Shown here: positions 25,017 to 33,238 of the stretch, in pieces
Position numbering within the stretch: position 1 is the stretch's first letter
Layout: the number at the start of each line of letters is the position of its first letter
Assembly (NCBI GenBank): GCA_019115345.1
Contig: DXDV01000228.1
Location: 1-33,238, forward strand
DNA from: Candidatus Intestinimonas stercorigallinarum
GTDB taxonomy: Bacteria; Bacillota; Clostridia; Oscillospirales; Oscillospiraceae
Direction of reading: 5' to 3'
DNA: 33,238 nt
Translations under genes and position numbers: made by a program
Notes under the pieces: generated by a model
Told to the model about the DNA's origin: nothing
Seen by the model: only the letters and a program-made list of their open reading frames with translations
Database searches by the model: none

Positions 25017-25558
25017 TCCTGGCGGTCCTCTGCGCCATCTGCGTGGGCTATCTCGCCGGGGGCCGGCTCTCCCGATTTGAAGGGGCGGGGCTCGCCTGGC
25101 TGGGTCTGCCGGTGGCCGCTCTTCTGCTCCAAGAACTGCTTCTCCCCCGTCTCACCGGCCTGCATTTCCTGCTGGTCCCCCTCTCCTACGCCCTGCTCTT
25201 TCTCTTCCTCTGGAGGAACCGGCACCTGGTCAAGACCGCCCTGCTCTGCGGCCTGGGCTGGGGCTGCAACGCCCTGGTCATCTGCGCCAACGGCTTCCGC
25301 ATGCCGGTGTCCGCCGGCGCGGCGGCCCACCTCTCCCCTCAGGGGCTCGCCGCCCTGACGGCGGGCGAGATCCCCATGTACGCCCTGGCCGGTCCGGAGA
25401 CCCGGCTCCTCTTTCTGGGCGATGTGCTCTACTGCCCCCTGCCTCTGTTGGGCGGCTTTGCCAGCGTGGGGGACCTTCTCCTGGCCGCCGGACTCTTTTT
25501 CTGTCTGCTCCGGGTCATGGACCCCACCCGCCTGCCCCGCTGGATGAAAAGCGGTTGA
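25010..25558 (+). CDS. DUF5317-like membrane protein
   Basis: GYLAGGRLSRFEGAGLAWLGLPVAALLLQ...GWGCNALVICANGFRMPVS; overlaps the HD-GYP stop. Confidence 0.8.
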   Translation: MLILAVLCAICVGYLAGGRLSRFEGAGLAWLGLPVAALLLQELLLPRLTGLHFLLVPLSYALLFLFLWRNRHLVKTALLCGLGWGCNALVICANGFRMPVSAGAAAHLSPQGLAALTAGEIPMYALAGPETRLLFLGDVLYCPLPLLGGFASVGDLLLAAGLFFCLLRVMDPTRLPRWMKSG

Positions 25559-25566
25559 ACCAAGCT

Positions 25567-25598
25567 AAGCTGAAACGGCTGCCCATTAGGGCAGCCGT
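25567..25598. repeat. Direct repeat copy 1 (terminator-like hairpin)
   Basis: aagctgaaacggctgcccattagggcagccgt. Confidence 0.8.
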
Positions 25599-25755
25599 CA
25601 GCTTGTAGAAAAAGCCCACTTTGGCTTTTTCTGCAAGCTGCTGACTTTTTCGATTTCATCGAAAAAGTTCCTGACTACACGCGAAAGTGGGGGCTCACCG
25701 CCCCCCTTTCACACTTTTCCCCCGTGGCTTGTTTTGCGTGGTGCCACTTTTTCGA
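25599..25755. repeat. Intergenic repeat, copy A
   Basis: Reverse-complement similarity to 28670-28873 over nearly the whole length, minus about 54 nt. Confidence 0.85.
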
Positions 25756-25756
25756 C

Positions 25757-25788
25757 AAGCTGAAACGGCTGCCCATTCGGGCGGCCGT
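25757..25788. terminator. Direct repeat copy 2, terminator between convergent DUF5317 and MATE genes
   Basis: aagctgaaacggctgcccattcgggcggccgt followed by TTTT; 30/32 identical to 25567-25598. Confidence 0.75.
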
Positions 25789-25818
25789 TTTCTGTCTCCG
25801 CATTCTCCGCATTTGATT

Positions 25819-27180
25819 TTACAGGCGGGGCGCCGCCTCCAGGCGTCCCATGGGCCGGTAGACCACAAAGTACATGGTGGTGAAGCAGGCCAGGCCCCCC
25901 AGGAACTGTGAGGCCGCCTCAGCCATGAACACGCCGTTGGTGCCGAACAGGAGGGGCAGCGCCAGCGTGAGAGGGGCGTTGATGAAGGCCTTCCGCAGGA
26001 GGGAGAAGAAGATGGCGTGCCGGGCCTTGCCCAGGGCGGTGAAGATGGACTGGCCCGCCAGCTGGAGGGACATGAACATGAAGAGGGCGAAGTAGGTCCG
26101 CAGGGCGGGGATGCCCGCCTGGACCAGGGCCTCCTCGGTGGTAAAGAGACGGATGAGGGGCTCGGGCAGGGCCATGATGACGGCCCAGGCCGCCACCGAG
26201 TAGGCCACCACCACCGCGCTGGTGAAGCGGATGCCCGTCCGCACCCGGCCATACTGCCCGCCACCGTAGTTGAAGCCCAGCACCGGCTGGGCGCCGTTGG
26301 AGACGCCGGTGAGGGGCATGACCACCACCTCCCGGATGGAGTTGACGATGGTCATGACCCCTACGTAGAGGTCGCCGCCCCAGGTCTGGAGGGTGGCGTT
26401 GCACACCACCTGGACCAGGCTGTTGGTGAGGTTGACGAAAAAGCCCGCCAGGCCCAGGGAGAGGATGCGCTTCACCCGCCGGGAGGTGAGGACCATCCGG
26501 CTCAGCCGCAGGCGCAGGATGGCCTTTTTCCCGGTGAGGAAATGGAGGACCCACACCGCCGAACAGCCCTGGGCCAAAATGGTGGCCAGGGCCGCCCCCT
26601 GGACCCCCAGGTCCAGGACAAAGATAAAGATGGGGTCCAGCACGATGTTGACCACCGCCCCCAGGCCCACCGTCATCATGCCGGTCTTGGCGAAGCCCTG
26701 GGAGTTGATGAAGGGGTTGAGGCCCAGGCTCACCATGACGAAAATGGTGCCCAGGAGGTAGATGGTGAGATAGGCGTCGGCGTAGGGGAAGGTGGCGTCG
26801 CTGGCCCCGAAGAGGTAGAGCATGGGCTTTTTGATGAGGAGGCAGACCGCTGTGGCCAGCACGCCCAGGATGAGGAGGAGGGTGAAGGAGTTGCCCATGA
26901 CGTACTCGGCCTCCTCGTTCTCCCCCTTGCCCCGGTAGATGGAGCACAAGGGGGCGCCGCCCATGCCGCAGAGGTTGGCAAAGCCCATGAGGATGGAGAT
27001 GATGGGCATAGTGAGGCCCAAGCCGGTGAGAGCCAAATGGCCCGGCAGACGGCCCAGGTACATCCGGTCCACCACGCTGTAAAGGACGTTGATGAGCTGA
27101 GCCATGGTCATGGGGGCGGCCAGGGACAGGATGGTCTTTGGGATGCTCCCTTTGGAAAAATCGTTTCTCTGCTGTGCCAT
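25819..27180 (-). CDS. MATE family efflux transporter
   Basis: SIPKTILSLAAPMTMAQLINVLYSVVDRMYLGRLPGHLALTGLGL... MATE fold, about 12 TM. Confidence 0.92.
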   Translation of the reverse strand: MAQQRNDFSKGSIPKTILSLAAPMTMAQLINVLYSVVDRMYLGRLPGHLALTGLGLTMPIISILMGFANLCGMGGAPLCSIYRGKGENEEAEYVMGNSFTLLLILGVLATAVCLLIKKPMLYLFGASDATFPYADAYLTIYLLGTIFVMVSLGLNPFINSQGFAKTGMMTVGLGAVVNIVLDPIFIFVLDLGVQGAALATILAQGCSAVWVLHFLTGKKAILRLRLSRMVLTSRRVKRILSLGLAGFFVNLTNSLVQVVCNATLQTWGGDLYVGVMTIVNSIREVVVMPLTGVSNGAQPVLGFNYGGGQYGRVRTGIRFTSAVVVAYSVAAWAVIMALPEPLIRLFTTEEALVQAGIPALRTYFALFMFMSLQLAGQSIFTALGKARHAIFFSLLRKAFINAPLTLALPLLFGTNGVFMAEAASQFLGGLACFTTMYFVVYRPMGRLEAAPRL

Positions 27181-27363
27181 CCCGGCCTCTCCTCCTTGTG
27201 CAACGTCCCATTTGGGACTATACTGTAAGCGGAAGCACACCCGCCTGCGGGTGAAAAATTCATGTAAAAATTATTATAGTACAAAATCCGGGCGGACACA
27301 ACTGTCGTGCGGCACAAAAAGCGCCGTCCCGCCCCGCGGCATTTGAGAAAAGAGGGTATGCAA

Positions 27364-28548
27364 ATGGACATCTTGTTGGAGCAGGCCACGGCCCTTCTCC
27401 CCGAACTGAAGGCCCTGAAGGAGGACCTCCACCGCCACCCGGAGCTGAGCTGGCGGGAAAGGCGCACCACCGCCCTTTTGAGGGAACGGCTCGCCGCCCT
27501 GGGCCTGGAGCTCATCGACCTGGGCATGGAGACCGGCTGCGCCGCCCTCCTCCGGGGCGGGAGGCCGGGGCCCACCGTGGCCCTCCGGGCCGACATCGAC
27601 GCCATCGTCCAGGAGACCCCGGAGGAGGGGGAGGTGGTGTCGGAGGCGCCCGGCGTCATGCACGCCTGCGGCCACGACTTCCATACCGCCGGACTCTATG
27701 GGGCCGCCCGCCTGCTCTCCGCCATGCGGGATGGGCTGGCCGGAAACGTGGCCTTTCTCTTCCAGCCCGCCGAGGAGACCACCGGCGGGGCCCGGGCCAT
27801 GCTGGCCCACGGCCTGTGGGAAAAGCTGCCCGCCAAACCGGCCTGCGTCTTTGGCCTCCACAACCGGCCCCAGCTCCCCACGGGAACGGTGGCCGTCCAG
27901 GAGGGGCCCCTCATGTCGGAGAAGGCCAACTTCACCGTCGTCCTCCACGGCCGCACCGGCCACGGCGGCACTCCTCAAAAGTGCGTGGACGTCATCGTCC
28001 CGGCGGCGGCCATCGTCCAGGCCGTCCAATCCATCGTCAGCCGCAACACCGCCCCGGAGGACCCCCTGGTGTGCGCCGTCTGCTCCATCCACGCCGGAAC
28101 CCCGGAGAACTTCGCCCCCGACCTCCTCACCATGACGGGGAGCATCCGGGCCTTCTCCCATGAGACCAGGATGATGGCCCAGACACGGCTGGAAGCCATC
28201 GTCCGGGACATCTCCGCCGCCTACGGCTGTACCAGTGACTTCGACTGCCGGGAGGCCGCCCCCCTCCTCTCCAACTCCCCCGCCATGACCGCCCTGGCCC
28301 GGCGGGCGGCGGCCTCGGTGCTGGGGGAGGACCACATCGTGGGCGCCGCCCCGGAGATGAGCTCGGAGGATTTCCCGGAATTCGGCCGGGAGGTCCCTTA
28401 CTTCTTCTACTGGCTGGGCTCCGGCTTTCCGGACCGGGAGAACGCCGGCTGGCACAGCCCCAAATTCCGCACCGACGATTCCGCCCTGCCCATCGCCGCC
28501 GCCCTGCTGGCCCGCTCCGCCCTGGAGGGGCTGGCCTGGACGCCATAG
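27364..28548 (+). CDS. M20 family amidohydrolase
   Basis: LHRHPELSWRE; ALRADIDAI; GVMHACGHDFHTA; FQPAEETTGGA; SSEDFPEF. Confidence 0.92.
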   Translation: MDILLEQATALLPELKALKEDLHRHPELSWRERRTTALLRERLAALGLELIDLGMETGCAALLRGGRPGPTVALRADIDAIVQETPEEGEVVSEAPGVMHACGHDFHTAGLYGAARLLSAMRDGLAGNVAFLFQPAEETTGGARAMLAHGLWEKLPAKPACVFGLHNRPQLPTGTVAVQEGPLMSEKANFTVVLHGRTGHGGTPQKCVDVIVPAAAIVQAVQSIVSRNTAPEDPLVCAVCSIHAGTPENFAPDLLTMTGSIRAFSHETRMMAQTRLEAIVRDISAAYGCTSDFDCREAAPLLSNSPAMTALARRAAASVLGEDHIVGAAPEMSSEDFPEFGREVPYFFYWLGSGFPDRENAGWHSPKFRTDDSALPIAAALLARSALEGLAWTP

Positions 28549-28560
28549 AGGGAGAAAAAC

Positions 28561-28600
28561 CGGCCCGGCGCTCATTTGAGAGCGCCGGGCTGGCCGCTTT
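28561..28600 (+). terminator. Intrinsic terminator of the amidohydrolase gene
   Basis: cggcccggcgctc...gagcgccgggctggccg followed by cTTTT. Confidence 0.8.
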
Positions 28601-28669
28601 TCATCAGGGTCCATGAACGTTTCTTTCGCCTGCTTTTCTTTTCAAAGAAAAGCAGAGCGAGACTGCGGA

Positions 28670-28873
28670 AAGAGTGGCACTACGTAAAACAAGCCACGGG
28701 GGAAAAGTGTGAAAGGGGGTCAGGACTGCCGGTGGCAGTCCTGATGCCTTCGGGCGAAGCCACACTGGAACAGGTGAGCCCCCACTTTCGCGTGCAGTCA
28801 GGAACCTTTTCGATGAAATCGAAAAGGTCAGCAGCTTGTCGAAAAAGCCCAACTTGGCTTTTTCGACAAGCTG
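28670..28873. repeat. Intergenic repeat, copy B (inverted relative to copy A)
   Basis: Shares gaaaaaGCCAA, TTTTCGATTTCATCGAAAA, CGCGAAAGTGGGGGCTCACC, CCCCCTTTCACACTTTTCCCCCGTGGCTTGTTTT with copy A in reverse complement. Confidence 0.88.
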
Positions 28874-28874
28874 G

Positions 28875-30323
28875 TCAGATGCGCTTCCAGACGGCGCCGC
28901 CGGGCACGTCGGTGACCTCGACGCCCATGGCCTTGAGCTGGTCGCGGATGGCGTCGGCCTCGGCGAAGTTCTTGGTCTTCTTGGCCTCGCCCCGGCGGAG
29001 GACCAGGGCGTCGATCTCGGCGTCCCCCTCGCCGGTGACGGTGTAGCCGCCGGCGGAGGCGGTGGTGGTGGCCTTGGCCTGCTCCGCCCGCTTGGCCTCG
29101 GCCTTTTTCAGCAGGTCCAGCCCCAGCACCTGGTCGAACCTGCCCGTCAGGGCCAGCTTGTCGGCGTCGGAGAGGTCCTTGGCCTTGAGGACGTCGTAGA
29201 GCCGGGTGACGCCCAGGGAGGTGTTGAGGTCGTTGCCCAGGGCCTCCTTGAAGGCGTCGTCGTACTTGGCCATGGCGGCCTCGTCGGCGGTCCCCTCCGT
29301 CTTGAGGGCGGCCACCCGGCCCACCAGCTTCTCGTAGGCGGCCTTGGCGTTGTCCAGGTTCTCGTAGGAGAATACCAGGGCCTTCCGGTAGTGGGACTGG
29401 AGGCAGAAGAGGCGGTAGACCAGGGGGTCGTAGCCCTTCTCCTCCAGGGTGGAGACGGTGGTGAACTCCCCCTTGGACTTGCTCATCTTGCCGCCGGTGG
29501 TGTCCAGGTGGGCGATGTGGACCCAGTACCTGCACCAGGGGTGGCCCAGATAGGCCTCGGACTGGGCGATCTCATTGGTGTGGTGGGGGAAGGCGTTGTC
29601 CACGCCGCCGCAGTGGATGTCCAGGTACTCCCCCAGATATTTCATGGAGATGCAGGAGCACTCGATGTGCCAGCCGGGGTAGCCCACTCCCCAGGGGGAA
29701 TCCCACTTGAGGGCCTGGTCCTCGAACTTGCTCTTGGTGAACCAGAGGACGAAGTCGGTCTTGTTCCGCTTGTTCTCGTCGGCCTCCACGCCCTCCCGGA
29801 CGCCCACCGCCAGGTCCTCCTCGTCGTGGTCGTTAAAGACGTAGTAGTGGTCCAGCTTGGAGGTGTCGAAGTAGACGTTGCCGCCGGCGAAGTAGGCGTA
29901 GCCGGTGTCCATGAGCTTGGTGATGACCTTGATATAGCTGTCGATCATGCCGGTGGCAGGCTGGACCACGTCGGGGTACTTGATGTTGAGCTTCCTGCAG
30001 TCGGCGAAGAAGGCGTCGGTGTAGAACTGGGCGATCTCCATGACGGTCTTGTGCTCCCGCTGGGCCCCCTTGAGCATCTTGTCCTCGCCGGTGTCGGCGT
30101 CGGAGGACAGATGGCCCACGTCGGTGATGTTCATGACCCGGGTAACGTCGTAGCCGTCGTACCGGAGGAACTTCTCCAGCACGTCCTCCATGAGGTAGCT
30201 GCGCAGGTTGCCGATGTGGGCGAAGTGGTAGACGGTGGGGCCGCAGGTGTACATGCTCACCTTGCCGGGGGTATGGGGGACGAAGTCCTCCCGGGTGTGG
30301 GAGGCGGAATTGTAGAGTTTCAT
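28875..30323 (-). CDS. cysS: Cysteine--tRNA ligase
   Basis: YTCGPTVYHFAHIGNLRSYL; GYPGWHIECS; KMSKSKGEFTT. Confidence 0.96.
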   Translation of the reverse strand: MKLYNSASHTREDFVPHTPGKVSMYTCGPTVYHFAHIGNLRSYLMEDVLEKFLRYDGYDVTRVMNITDVGHLSSDADTGEDKMLKGAQREHKTVMEIAQFYTDAFFADCRKLNIKYPDVVQPATGMIDSYIKVITKLMDTGYAYFAGGNVYFDTSKLDHYYVFNDHDEEDLAVGVREGVEADENKRNKTDFVLWFTKSKFEDQALKWDSPWGVGYPGWHIECSCISMKYLGEYLDIHCGGVDNAFPHHTNEIAQSEAYLGHPWCRYWVHIAHLDTTGGKMSKSKGEFTTVSTLEEKGYDPLVYRLFCLQSHYRKALVFSYENLDNAKAAYEKLVGRVAALKTEGTADEAAMAKYDDAFKEALGNDLNTSLGVTRLYDVLKAKDLSDADKLALTGRFDQVLGLDLLKKAEAKRAEQAKATTTASAGGYTVTGEGDAEIDALVLRRGEAKKTKNFAEADAIRDQLKAMGVEVTDVPGGAVWKRI

Positions 30324-30341
30324 GCTTCTAGCTCCTATTCT

Positions 30342-30995
30342 TCAAACATTTTCCGCTCTGTGTTGCTCGTCGATATATTTCTCCAGCCACTCCAGCCGGG
30401 AGGAGAGGGCCTGGAGCTCCTTCTGCACCGGGTCGGTGACGTGGATCTGGTCCACGGAGGAGGCGTAGTCCACCTTTTCCCCGGCGATGCGGACCACCCG
30501 GGCGGGGACGCCCACGGCGGTGGCCTCCGGGGGGATCTCGGTGAGGACCACGGCGTTGGCGGCGATGCGGGCGCCGTCCCCCACCTTAAAGGGCCCCAGC
30601 ACCTTGGCCCCGGCGGAGACCATCACGTTGTTGCCCAGGGTGGGGTGGCGCTTGCCCTGGTCCTTGCCGGTGCCGCCCAGGGTGACCCCGTGGTAGATGA
30701 GGCAGTCGTCCCCGATCTCGGTGGTCTCGCCGATGACGATGCCCATGCCGTGGTCGATGACGAAGCGGCGGCCGATCCGCGCGCCGGGATGGATCTCAAT
30801 GCCGGTGAGGTGCCGGGCCAGCTGGGAATTGAGGCGGGCCAGGAAAAAGCACTTGTGCCGGTAGAGCCAGTGGGACACCCGGTGGAAGATGAGGGCGTGG
30901 ACGCCGGGATAGAGGAGAAAGATCTCCAGCTTGCTCCGGGCCGCCGGGTCTCGGGCCTGATATGCGCCCAGGGTCTCAGATAGTCGTTTGAACAT
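30342..30995 (-). CDS. cysE: Serine O-acetyltransferase
   Basis: GIEIHPGARIGRRFVIDHGMGIVIGETTEIGDDCLIYHGVTLGGTGKDQGKRHPTLGNNVMVSAGAKVLG; GGGAGG before ATG. Confidence 0.95.
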   Translation of the reverse strand: MFKRLSETLGAYQARDPAARSKLEIFLLYPGVHALIFHRVSHWLYRHKCFFLARLNSQLARHLTGIEIHPGARIGRRFVIDHGMGIVIGETTEIGDDCLIYHGVTLGGTGKDQGKRHPTLGNNVMVSAGAKVLGPFKVGDGARIAANAVVLTEIPPEATAVGVPARVVRIAGEKVDYASSVDQIHVTDPVQKELQALSSRLEWLEKYIDEQHRAENV

Positions 30996-31035
30996 GGGGT
31001 ACCTCCCGTTCTGGGGGGGACCGCAGGGGGACGCG

Positions 31036-31280
31036 AAAAGCGCCTCCCATGCCCGAAGGCATGAGAGGCGCCGTATCCACGCACGCGGTTCCACTCTCGT
31101 TTCTCGCTCATGGGCCGGTAACGGGGCCAGCCGTGGGGCATTACGCCCCCGCGCTCCCGGATGCACTTCACACGGGACTGCCGTGGGACCGCTTTCAGCC
31201 GGTGACGGTCCCTCTCTTTCCGGTGTGCCCCCCGCGCTACTCTTTCCGTTCCTCGCGCCGGTTTCTCCTATGTCTCTAGT
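31036..31280 (-). ncRNA. Cys-specific T-box leader with terminator
   Basis: Minus strand AGAGTGGAACCGCG T-box motif; terminator GGCGCCTCTCATGCCTTCGGGCATGGGAGGCGCTTTT; candidate specifier TGC at 31165-31163. Confidence 0.9.
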
Positions 31281-31309
31281 ATATTATCATCCCCGCCCGG
31301 CGGTGTCAA
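31281..31309 (-). promoter_or_regulatory. Sigma-A promoter for the T-box-cysE-cysS operon
   Basis: TTGACA-N17-TAATAT on the minus strand. Confidence 0.7.
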
Positions 31310-31411
31310 GTCCCGCCCCCGCCCGGGCCCGGCCAAACTTTTGCCGGCCCGAGCCACCCCTTGACCCGGCTCGGGCGGTCTATGGCAAGCCCGGCATTCC
31401 TGCCGGCCGGC

Positions 31412-32548
31412 CTACCAAAGCCGCAGGCGGCGAAACGCGCCGCAGCCCATGCTGCCGTAAGAGCGGTCCTCCGCAGCGGCAGAAATGACGTCCCGAAAGG
31501 CATGCCAGGGGTGAGGGCCGTAGCAGTCGGCATCCGCCGAACCGCATCGGGCAATGGTTCCTTCCCCCATGGCGGAATAGACCTTCTCGATCTCCCACTG
31601 CGCCGGCATGGAGAACACCACATTGCCCAGGGGATCAAAGCCGAAAAAGAAAAACACACAGTCTGAGTACCGCCGGAGGAAGGCCCGCTCGATCCGAAAT
31701 CCCTGGAGGGCAAGTTCCGCTTCCAAGCCGTTCCATGGCACATCGGCACGGAAGAACACCGGGGATGTCCGGAAGGGACCTAGGCGGTGATATTGCGCGT
31801 AGTCATCCAAATAGAGACAGACCACGCCGGAATAAGCATTGAGCAGATGGCGGAGATCCTCCAGGTCCGCGGCATAGGCATCGCTGAAGGTTCGCCCGGC
31901 ATGGGTATCCGTGAACCGTAGGACTGCGGAGCGTGGACTGGAAGGGAGGGTCTGATAGATCTCGGGGGAGAACAGAAGCTCCGGCTCCAAAAAGATGTAG
32001 AGAACATTGCGCTCCGAACGGAAAATAGGGGGCTCATTCGTATGAAGCTCGAAACGGGGCTCCAGGGCGCCGGGAATGACGCAGTCGGACAGGGAGAGGC
32101 GGAAGGAAGTCTCCAGATTCTCCGCCGTAGGCGCGGGATAGGGCGCGGCACTGAGGCGCTGGAGATTGCCCAGCAGGAGAGCCTGAAGCATGGGCCTGGA
32201 CGGAAAGGCGGCGGCCATCCGCCGGAAGAACCGTTTCATGGACCGGGTGGAAAGCGGCGTGCAGGAGAGCCCAGCCTCCCTGGCCAGACGCTTCTCGGTG
32301 ATGCATTCCGGTGGATCACGTTGGAGCAGGGAGGAGAACGCCTGGAGGAGGAGCGCCAGACGGTGATCGGGGTAAACGTCCTCCGGGCGGGAGAGCATGA
32401 GGGACTGAAGCTGCGGAAGGCGCTCAAAGCCGCAGTCCAGCAGCGGGGCCGCCTCAATTTCGGCAGCCATGAGAAAGAGGCGGTCCGGGAAGATCGGACA
32501 TCGGGCGGCCAGGTCGTATTGGCGGAGAATGGGCTCCAGGCGCTCCAT
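31412..32548 (-). CDS. Hypothetical protein of unknown family (378 aa)
   Basis: Long ORF with plausible soluble protein; lower GC than its neighbours; weak start context. Confidence 0.6.
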   Translation of the reverse strand: MERLEPILRQYDLAARCPIFPDRLFLMAAEIEAAPLLDCGFERLPQLQSLMLSRPEDVYPDHRLALLLQAFSSLLQRDPPECITEKRLAREAGLSCTPLSTRSMKRFFRRMAAAFPSRPMLQALLLGNLQRLSAAPYPAPTAENLETSFRLSLSDCVIPGALEPRFELHTNEPPIFRSERNVLYIFLEPELLFSPEIYQTLPSSPRSAVLRFTDTHAGRTFSDAYAADLEDLRHLLNAYSGVVCLYLDDYAQYHRLGPFRTSPVFFRADVPWNGLEAELALQGFRIERAFLRRYSDCVFFFFGFDPLGNVVFSMPAQWEIEKVYSAMGEGTIARCGSADADCYGPHPWHAFRDVISAAAEDRSYGSMGCGAFRRLRLW

Positions 32549-32664
32549 ATGGTAGCGGCTGTATCGCAGTTTCTGAATTTAGCGCAACTGCCAGTTGACC
32601 GTGGCGCGCACATACCTTATGCTGGTCATGCTTTTGGTTTTGTTGCACACCTCAATTTTCAGCA

Positions 32665-32714
32665 AAAAGGAGAGCTTTGGAACCCCTAAAGAGGGGTTCT
32701 AAAGCTCTCCTTTT
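32665..32714. terminator. Strong bidirectional terminator after the EF-G-like gene
   Basis: AAAAGGAGAGCTTTGGAACCCCtaaagaGGGGTTCTAAAGCTCTCCTTTT. Confidence 0.9.
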
Positions 32715-32775
32715 GTTGATGGGCTTATTTTGCAACGCGCCCCCCGAGGAAGCCCCTCCGGGAAACGTGGGTATC

Positions 32776-33238
32776 TTACTCGGCGTCCTGCATGGCCTTG
32801 GCCGCCTCGATGGCCTTCTCCTGGGCGGCAGGAGGGGCTTCCTCGTAGCGGACGAAGTGATAGGTGAAGGAGCCTCTGGACTGGGTGATGGAGCGCAGGT
32901 CGATGGCGTAGGAGGTCATCTCGCCCATGGGGACCTCGGCCTCCACGATCTGGTTGCCGTCGTGGTCGGGATTCATGCCCATGATGCGGCCCCGGCGCTT
33001 GTTGAGGTCGCCGATGACGTCGCCCATGTAGCTGTCGGGGATGGTGACCTTCAGCTCGCCGATGGGCTCCAGCAGCACCGGGTTGGCCTGGGCCAGGGCG
33101 GCCTTGTAGGCCAGCTGGGCGGCCGTCTTGAAGGCCATTTCGGAGGAGTCCACGGGGTGGTAGGAGCCATCGTACAGGGTGGCCTTCAGGTACACCACGG
33201 GATAACCCGCCAGCACGCCGTGCTGGACGGCCTCCCGG
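32776..33238 (-). CDS. Elongation factor G-like protein, C-terminal part (runs off the right edge)
   Basis: [27 protein letters not shown]...[34 protein letters not shown]...[33 protein letters not shown]. Confidence 0.92.
   Translation of the reverse strand, partial: REAVQHGVLAGYPVVYLKATLYDGSYHPVDSSEMAFKTAAQLAYKAALAQANPVLLEPIGELKVTIPDSYMGDVIGDLNKRRGRIMGMNPDHDGNQIVEAEVPMGEMTSYAIDLRSITQSRGSFTYHFVRYEEAPPAAQEKAIEAAKAMQDAE

Noticed and set aside
25599-25755. CRISPR or phage attachment site
   Set aside because: There are only two copies in inverted orientation with no spacers, integrase or tRNA gene; an intergenic repeat element fits better.
28836-30983. 715-aa plus-strand ORF
   Set aside because: Antisense to cysS and cysE; a non-coding shadow frame.

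Overview
The 33.2 kb window is GC-rich and densely coded. Its gene families (Mini-III, RqcH, a Cys T-box, a TIGR03936/TIGR03960 radical-SAM pair) fit a gut-type Clostridia/Oscillospiraceae chromosome. This was read by eye from the sequence and the ORF track, with no database search. Recognisable content: a Cys/Gly-rich 60-aa protein; an SLH-type secreted protein; the radical SAM pair; an XRE/S24-like regulator; an FHA-FtsW fusion followed by a class B PBP; a DUF1538 membrane protein, tandem PII-like protein and MarR-like regulator; a GT2 glycosyltransferase; a uridine phosphorylase; an RR-ABC-permease-permease-HK module; rqcH and mrnC; a conserved-unknown gene, 27-aa peptide, HD-GYP and DUF5317 cluster; a MATE transporter; an M20 amidohydrolase; a Cys T-box-cysE-cysS operon; a compositionally atypical orphan; and the 3' end of an EF-G-like gene. 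The best leads are (1) the DUF1538/PII/MarR locus with a 28-bp hairpin between the MarR and DUF1538 genes, (2) the FHA-FtsW fusion, (3) a pair of inverted, modular intergenic repeats about 3 kb apart, (4) an unannotated 27-aa membrane peptide before the HD-GYP gene, and (5) the orphan at 31412-32548. I see no CRISPR array, rRNA or convincing tRNA.
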